64,000 nucleotides of DNA, from positions 1-64,000 of the forward strand of contig UPYT01000018.1 in NCBI GenBank assembly GCA_900538475.1, read 5' to 3'. Positions within the stretch are counted from its first letter, which is position 1, and every line of letters begins with the position of its first letter. The notes below the pieces were generated by a model that worked only from the letters and a program-made list of their open reading frames with translations, had not been told where the DNA came from and did no database searches. Both the position numbers and the translations under genes were made by a program. The stretch comes from an uncultured Clostridium sp. (lineage in GTDB: Bacteria; Bacillota; Clostridia; Lachnospirales; Lachnospiraceae). Positions 59,961 through 64,000 of this stretch are shown piece by piece.

Positions 59961-62900
59961 TGCCGAAGAATCCTGATATTAAAAAAGTTCTGGTACTTGG
60001 CTCCGGCCCGATTATCATTGGCCAGGCAGCTGAATTTGACTATGCAGGCACCCAGGCCTGCCGTTCCTTAAAAGAGGAAGGCATTGAGGTTGTTCTTTTA
60101 AACTCCAATCCGGCAACCATTATGACGGACAAGGATATTGCCGATCGGGTGTACATTGAGCCTCTGACAGTAGAGGTAGTAGAGCAGCTGATTAAAAAGG
60201 AGCATCCGGACAGCATCCTTCCCACTCTGGGCGGTCAGGCTGGACTGAATCTGGCTATGGAGCTGGAGGAGGCCGGATTTTTAGAGAAAAACCATGTGCG
60301 ACTGATTGGAACTACGGCTCTGACCATTAAAAAGGCAGAGGATCGGGAAATGTTTAAGGAAACCATGGAGAAAATCGGTGAGCCGGTAGCGCCCTCAGAT
60401 ATTGTAGAAAATGTAGAGGACGGTCTGCGGATTGCAGAAGAAATCGGGTATCCGGTGGTTCTTCGTCCCGCCTACACCCTGGGCGGCAGCGGCGGCGGAA
60501 TTGCCGAGGATCGGGAAACCTGCCGGGAAATTCTGGAAAATGGTCTTCGCCTTTCTCGTGTGGGCCAGGTTCTGGTTGAACGCTGCATTGCCGGATGGAA
60601 GGAAATTGAATATGAGGTAATGCGTGACGGCGCCGGAAACGTGATTACGGTATGTAATATGGAAAATATCGATCCCGTAGGCGTTCATACAGGTGACAGT
60701 ATTGTTGTGGCTCCCTCTCAGACTCTGGGGGATAAGGAATACCAGATGCTGCGCAGCTCTGCCTTAAATATTATTACAGAGCTGGGAATCACCGGAGGGT
60801 GCAATGTTCAGTATGCCTTAAATCCCAACAGCTTTGAATACTGTGTAATTGAAGTAAATCCCCGTGTCAGCCGTTCCTCTGCACTGGCATCGAAGGCGAC
60901 TGGGTATCCCATTGCCAAGGTTGCTGCAAAGATTGCTCTGGGCTATACTCTGGATGAGATTAAGAACGCTGTTACAAAAAAGACCTATGCCAGCTTTGAG
61001 CCTATGCTGGACTACTGTGTGGTAAAAATGCCCCGTCTGCCCTTTGATAAATTTATCAGCGCAAAACGTACTCTGGGAACTCAGATGAAGGCAACCGGAG
61101 AGGTTATGAGCATCTGTACCAATTTTGAAGGTGCTCTGATGAAAGCCATTCGTTCCCTGGAGCAGCATGTAGACTGTCTGAAATCCTATGATTTCAGACA
61201 TCTGGACAACGATGCGCTTCTGATGCAGTTAGGAAAGGTGGATGACCGGAGAATCTGGGTGATTGCAGAGGCACTGCGCCGGGGAATGTCTTATGAGATC
61301 ATTCACAGCATTACCAAGATTGATTTCTGGTTTATCGACAAGCTGGCGATTCTGGTAGAGATGGAGCAGGCCTTAGAGAAGGGCCCGCTGACTCCGGAGC
61401 TGTTAAAGGAAGCGAAGCGGATGGAATTCCCGGACAATGTGATTGCCCGCCTTACCGGAAAAACTGAGGCAGAGATCAAGACAATGCGTCATGAAAATCA
61501 GATTCGGGCGGCCTACAAAATGGTAGATACCTGCGCGGCTGAATTTGCAGCAGAAACTCCTTATTATTATTCCTGCTTTGACGGAATCAGCGAGGTGGAG
61601 CCGGATGAGTCAGAAAACAGAAAGAAAAAGGTTCTGGTGCTCGGTTCCGGTCCTATCCGGATCGGCCAGGGAATCGAATTTGACTTCTGTTCTGTACACA
61701 GTACCTGGGCCTTTAAAAAAGAAGGCTATGAGACCATTATTGTAAATAATAACCCGGAGACGGTAAGTACGGATTTTGATATTGCAGATAAGCTATATTT
61801 TGAGCCGCTGACAGCAGAGGATGTGGAGAGCATCGTTGATATTGAGAAGCCGGATGGCGCTGTTGTTCAGTTTGGAGGTCAGACAGCCATTAAGCTGACA
61901 GAAGCGCTGATGAAAATGGGCGTGCCGATTTTGGGAACAGCGGCAGAGGATGTAGATGCGGCAGAGGACAGAGAACTGTTTGATCAGATTCTGGAGCAGT
62001 GCCAGATTCCGAGACCGGCAGGACAGACGGTATTTACTGCAGAAGAGGCCAAGAAGGCAGCGAATGAGCTGGGATATCCGGTTCTGGTGCGTCCCTCCTA
62101 TGTGCTGGGCGGACAGGGTATGCAGATCTGCATCAATGACCATGATATTGATGAGTTTATTGGTATTATTAATATGATTGCCCAGGATCATCCGATTCTG
62201 GTAGATAAGTATATTATAGGAAAAGAGATTGAAGTGGATGCTGTCTGCGACGGTCAGGACATTCTGATTCCTGGTATTATGGAGCACATTGAGCGGACAG
62301 GAGTACACTCTGGAGACAGTATTTCCGTATATCCGGCCCCCAGCATTACCCCTGAGGTGGAAGCAAAGCTGGTGGATTATACAGAAAAGCTGGCACGGGC
62401 TCTTCATGTAAAGGGAATGATCAATATTCAGTTTATTGTAGCAGGAGAAGAGGTTTATATCATCGAGGTAAATCCCCGTTCCTCCAGAACCGTTCCCTAT
62501 ATCAGCAAGGTTACGGGAATCCCCATTGTGCCTCTGGCTACGCAGGTCATCTGCGGACATAGTCTGCGGGAGCTGGGCTACACGCCGGGGCTGCAGAAGA
62601 AGGCAGAGTATATCGCAATCAAAATGCCGGTATTCTCTTTTGAGAAAATCCGCGGAGCAGATATCAGCCTGGGACCAGAAATGAAGTCTACCGGTGAGTG
62701 TCTGGGAATTGCCAAAACCTTTAACGAGGCTCTTTATAAGGCATTTGAAGGTGCAGGAATTAAGCTGCCTAAGCATAAAAATATGATTATTACGGTGCGG
62801 GATTCGGAAAAAGAGGATGTGGTAGAGATTGCCCGCCGTTTCCAGAATGTGGGCTACCGGATTTTTGCCACCCGTGGTACCTCCAAGGCTTTAAATGATC

Positions 62901-63169
62901 ATGGAATCAAAGCTCTTACTGTGCAGAAGCTGGAGCAGGAATCTCCCAATATTCTGGATCTGATTCTGGGGCATGAGATTGATCTGATCATCGATATTCC
63001 TCATCAGGGAGCGGACAGAAGCAGGGATGGCTTTATTATCCGGCGTAATGCCATTGAGACGGGCGTACATGTACTGACCAGTCTGGATACGGCTGCTGCT
63101 CTGGCAACCAGTTTGGAAAACAGGGCAAGAGAGCTGACTCTGGTAGATATTGCAAAGGTGGTACGGTAA
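59960..63169 (+). CDS. carB: Carbamoyl-phosphate synthase large subunit
   Basis: A 1069-aa ATP-grasp enzyme with duplicated halves: first [21 protein letters not shown], second [23 protein letters not shown] (about 555-577). Both carry ATP-grasp loops ([12 protein letters not shown] and [11 protein letters not shown]), and a C-terminal MGS-like allosteric domain (about 935-1069) responds to nucleotides. Full length, no defects seen. Coupled to carA. Confidence 0.98.
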   Translation: MPKNPDIKKVLVLGSGPIIIGQAAEFDYAGTQACRSLKEEGIEVVLLNSNPATIMTDKDIADRVYIEPLTVEVVEQLIKKEHPDSILPTLGGQAGLNLAMELEEAGFLEKNHVRLIGTTALTIKKAEDREMFKETMEKIGEPVAPSDIVENVEDGLRIAEEIGYPVVLRPAYTLGGSGGGIAEDRETCREILENGLRLSRVGQVLVERCIAGWKEIEYEVMRDGAGNVITVCNMENIDPVGVHTGDSIVVAPSQTLGDKEYQMLRSSALNIITELGITGGCNVQYALNPNSFEYCVIEVNPRVSRSSALASKATGYPIAKVAAKIALGYTLDEIKNAVTKKTYASFEPMLDYCVVKMPRLPFDKFISAKRTLGTQMKATGEVMSICTNFEGALMKAIRSLEQHVDCLKSYDFRHLDNDALLMQLGKVDDRRIWVIAEALRRGMSYEIIHSITKIDFWFIDKLAILVEMEQALEKGPLTPELLKEAKRMEFPDNVIARLTGKTEAEIKTMRHENQIRAAYKMVDTCAAEFAAETPYYYSCFDGISEVEPDESENRKKKVLVLGSGPIRIGQGIEFDFCSVHSTWAFKKEGYETIIVNNNPETVSTDFDIADKLYFEPLTAEDVESIVDIEKPDGAVVQFGGQTAIKLTEALMKMGVPILGTAAEDVDAAEDRELFDQILEQCQIPRPAGQTVFTAEEAKKAANELGYPVLVRPSYVLGGQGMQICINDHDIDEFIGIINMIAQDHPILVDKYIIGKEIEVDAVCDGQDILIPGIMEHIERTGVHSGDSISVYPAPSITPEVEAKLVDYTEKLARALHVKGMINIQFIVAGEEVYIIEVNPRSSRTVPYISKVTGIPIVPLATQVICGHSLRELGYTPGLQKKAEYIAIKMPVFSFEKIRGADISLGPEMKSTGECLGIAKTFNEALYKAFEGAGIKLPKHKNMIITVRDSEKEDVVEIARRFQNVGYRIFATRGTSKALNDHGIKALTVQKLEQESPNILDLILGHEIDLIIDIPHQGADRSRDGFIIRRNAIETGVHVLTSLDTAAALATSLENRARELTLVDIAKVVR

Positions 63170-63202
63170 AGGAGCAGGAAAGAACAGAAAGGATATTGGA
63201 CA

Positions 63203-63850
63203 ATGGCAGGAGGAATGCAGATGACATGGGATGACTGGAACCCATACCTGGGTGTGGATTACCGCCTGATGGGGGCTGTGGCTGTCATCTGCCTTCTGGG
63301 CGCTGTGATCCTGGAAATTGGGGCTTTTCGGAGACGAAAGGCCCTTTTTGTGTATCCATGCGCAGGAAGGCAAAACGATATTTACTCAGGAAGCAAAGCG
63401 GGAAAATACCTGAGAAGAAATGAGGGTTACAGACCGGGGATCTTTTTGTGGAAAGGAATTCTCTGGTTCTATATATTTACTATTTTATGTGCAACAGTTC
63501 TGGGAAGGAGCGGCGGTCAGAAACCAGAATTTTCTCTGGAGCTTTTCTGGACGTTGAAGGCGGCTCTTGCTACAGGAAACTGGAGGTATTGGTATTTTAT
63601 TGTGGGAAATATTCTTCTGTTTGTGCCTCTGGGATTTCTGCTCTGGCAAACGGTTTCAGACAGACCCTGGAAAACCTTTCAAATTGTTATTTTGTGTTTT
63701 TTTCTTTCTGTGCTGGTAGAAGTTATTCAGTATATAACGGGAACCGGGTTCAGCGAGCTGGATGATTTTTTCAATAATACCCTGGGCGGCTGGCTGGGCT
63801 GCGGAGCCGGATTCCTGTATCAGAGAATATTTCACGGAAGGAGGCACTGA
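63203..63850 (+). CDS. VanZ-like membrane protein
   Basis: A 215-aa protein with hydrophobic segments near 22-42, 88-105, 130-148, 158-175 and 188-208. It has the VanZ signature WYFIVGNILLFVPLGFLL and SVLVEVIQYITGTGFSELDDFFNNTLGGWLG. VanZ-family proteins lower sensitivity to teicoplanin or lipopeptides in some species; here it is only a family assignment. ATG 63203 after AGAAAGGATATTGGACA. Confidence 0.85.
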   Translation: MAGGMQMTWDDWNPYLGVDYRLMGAVAVICLLGAVILEIGAFRRRKALFVYPCAGRQNDIYSGSKAGKYLRRNEGYRPGIFLWKGILWFYIFTILCATVLGRSGGQKPEFSLELFWTLKAALATGNWRYWYFIVGNILLFVPLGFLLWQTVSDRPWKTFQIVILCFFLSVLVEVIQYITGTGFSELDDFFNNTLGGWLGCGAGFLYQRIFHGRRH

Positions 63851-63884
63851 GAGAGGAGATGATGAAGTTTCAGGACTCCAATTT

Positions 63885-63943
63885 CACTGGGATGAAAAGA
63901 GAACATTCTGGCTTATACACTGGAATGGAAAGAGAACATTCTG
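63885..63943. repeat. Two 26-bp direct repeats at the window edge
   Basis: CACTGG(G/A)ATG(A/G)AAAG followed by AGAACATTCTG occurs at 63885-63910 and 63918-63943, 33 bp apart, with two mismatches. Several tandem repeats at a terminus are typical of IS21-type elements, whose transposase gene would lie beyond the window. The same stretch holds a 38-codon frame from ATG 63859 that is unlikely to be a gene. Confidence 0.5.
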
Positions 63944-64000
63944 CTTGCACTGTCTGTATTCTTGTGCTAAACTGAAAAAAAGCATACTACATTTCTTATA

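Noticed and set aside
61793..62776. A 327-codon minus-strand frame inside carB
   Set aside because: It is fully covered by conserved carB coding sequence and its product is cysteine- and histidine-rich nonsense.
1..64000. tRNA, rRNA and known riboswitches
   Set aside because: None was recognised when reading the intergenic regions; absence by eye is not proof for unusual RNAs.

Overview
The window looks like a chromosomal segment of an anaerobic, probably spore-forming gut member of the Bacillota (class Clostridia, most likely Lachnospiraceae). Reasons: strong GGAGG ribosome-binding sites, desulfoferrodoxin and rubrerythrin, an anaerobic ribonucleotide reductase, a PdaA-type spore deacetylase, a DUF6062-type protein, and clostridial mobile-element genes. 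The species cannot be fixed from the sequence alone. No rRNA, tRNA or CRISPR array was seen.

Region 1 (1 to about 30.4 kb) is the right-hand part of a mobilisable or integrative element whose left end lies outside the window. It opens with element housekeeping genes (DUF3849-like, a MobC-like relaxosome protein, a CD1845-like membrane protein, an HUH relaxase), a possible oriT-like hairpin field, an XRE regulator and a SLOG protein. The cargo, 4.74-24.8 kb, is one very long co-directional gene series with no internal terminator seen. It has 13 sizeable genes followed by small or broken ones, and a WYL regulator closes it. The cargo proteins look like immunity-type domains: SUKH/SMI1, suppressor-of-fused, DUF4253-like, NTF2-like, leucine-rich repeats, WGR-like, beta-propeller-like and a tandem DUF6138-like pair. 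No toxin was recognised. I read it as an orphan polyimmunity (interbacterial defence) island; a phage-defence role is not excluded. Next come the element's control genes: an ImmR/ImmA-like repressor and metalloprotease pair, a RinA/ArpU-like regulator with an 11-bp phased repeat array, a leader with two terminators and an RBS-adjacent hairpin, a sigma-like protein, accessory genes and a large serine recombinase at the right end.

Region 2 (30.5-38.6 kb) is AT-rich. It carries a beta-galactoside utilisation locus: AraC regulator, GPH-family transporter, two-subunit beta-galactosidase LacL/LacM overlapping by 17 nt, and a second AraC regulator. Methylglyoxal synthase and a cysteine-rich KTR protein follow. 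Two tiny ORFs with similar peptides and a shared 17-bp upstream motif sit next to the two AraC genes.

Region 3 (38.6-64 kb) is ordinary core chromosome: BioY and a divergent Crp/Fnr regulator, desulfoferrodoxin, a broken ccdA, an iron alcohol dehydrogenase, a deacetylase, a D,D-carboxypeptidase with wall-binding repeats, a DUF6062-like protein, rubrerythrin, a HAD phosphatase, a metallophosphoesterase, scpA-scpB-dut-TPR-hflX, nrdD (fused to a glutaredoxin-like domain, with two NrdR-like boxes 31 bp apart), a SIMPL lipoprotein, a SpoIID-like/peptidoglycan-binding protein, carAB and a VanZ-like protein. The window ends in a pair of 26-bp direct repeats that may be the end of an insertion sequence.
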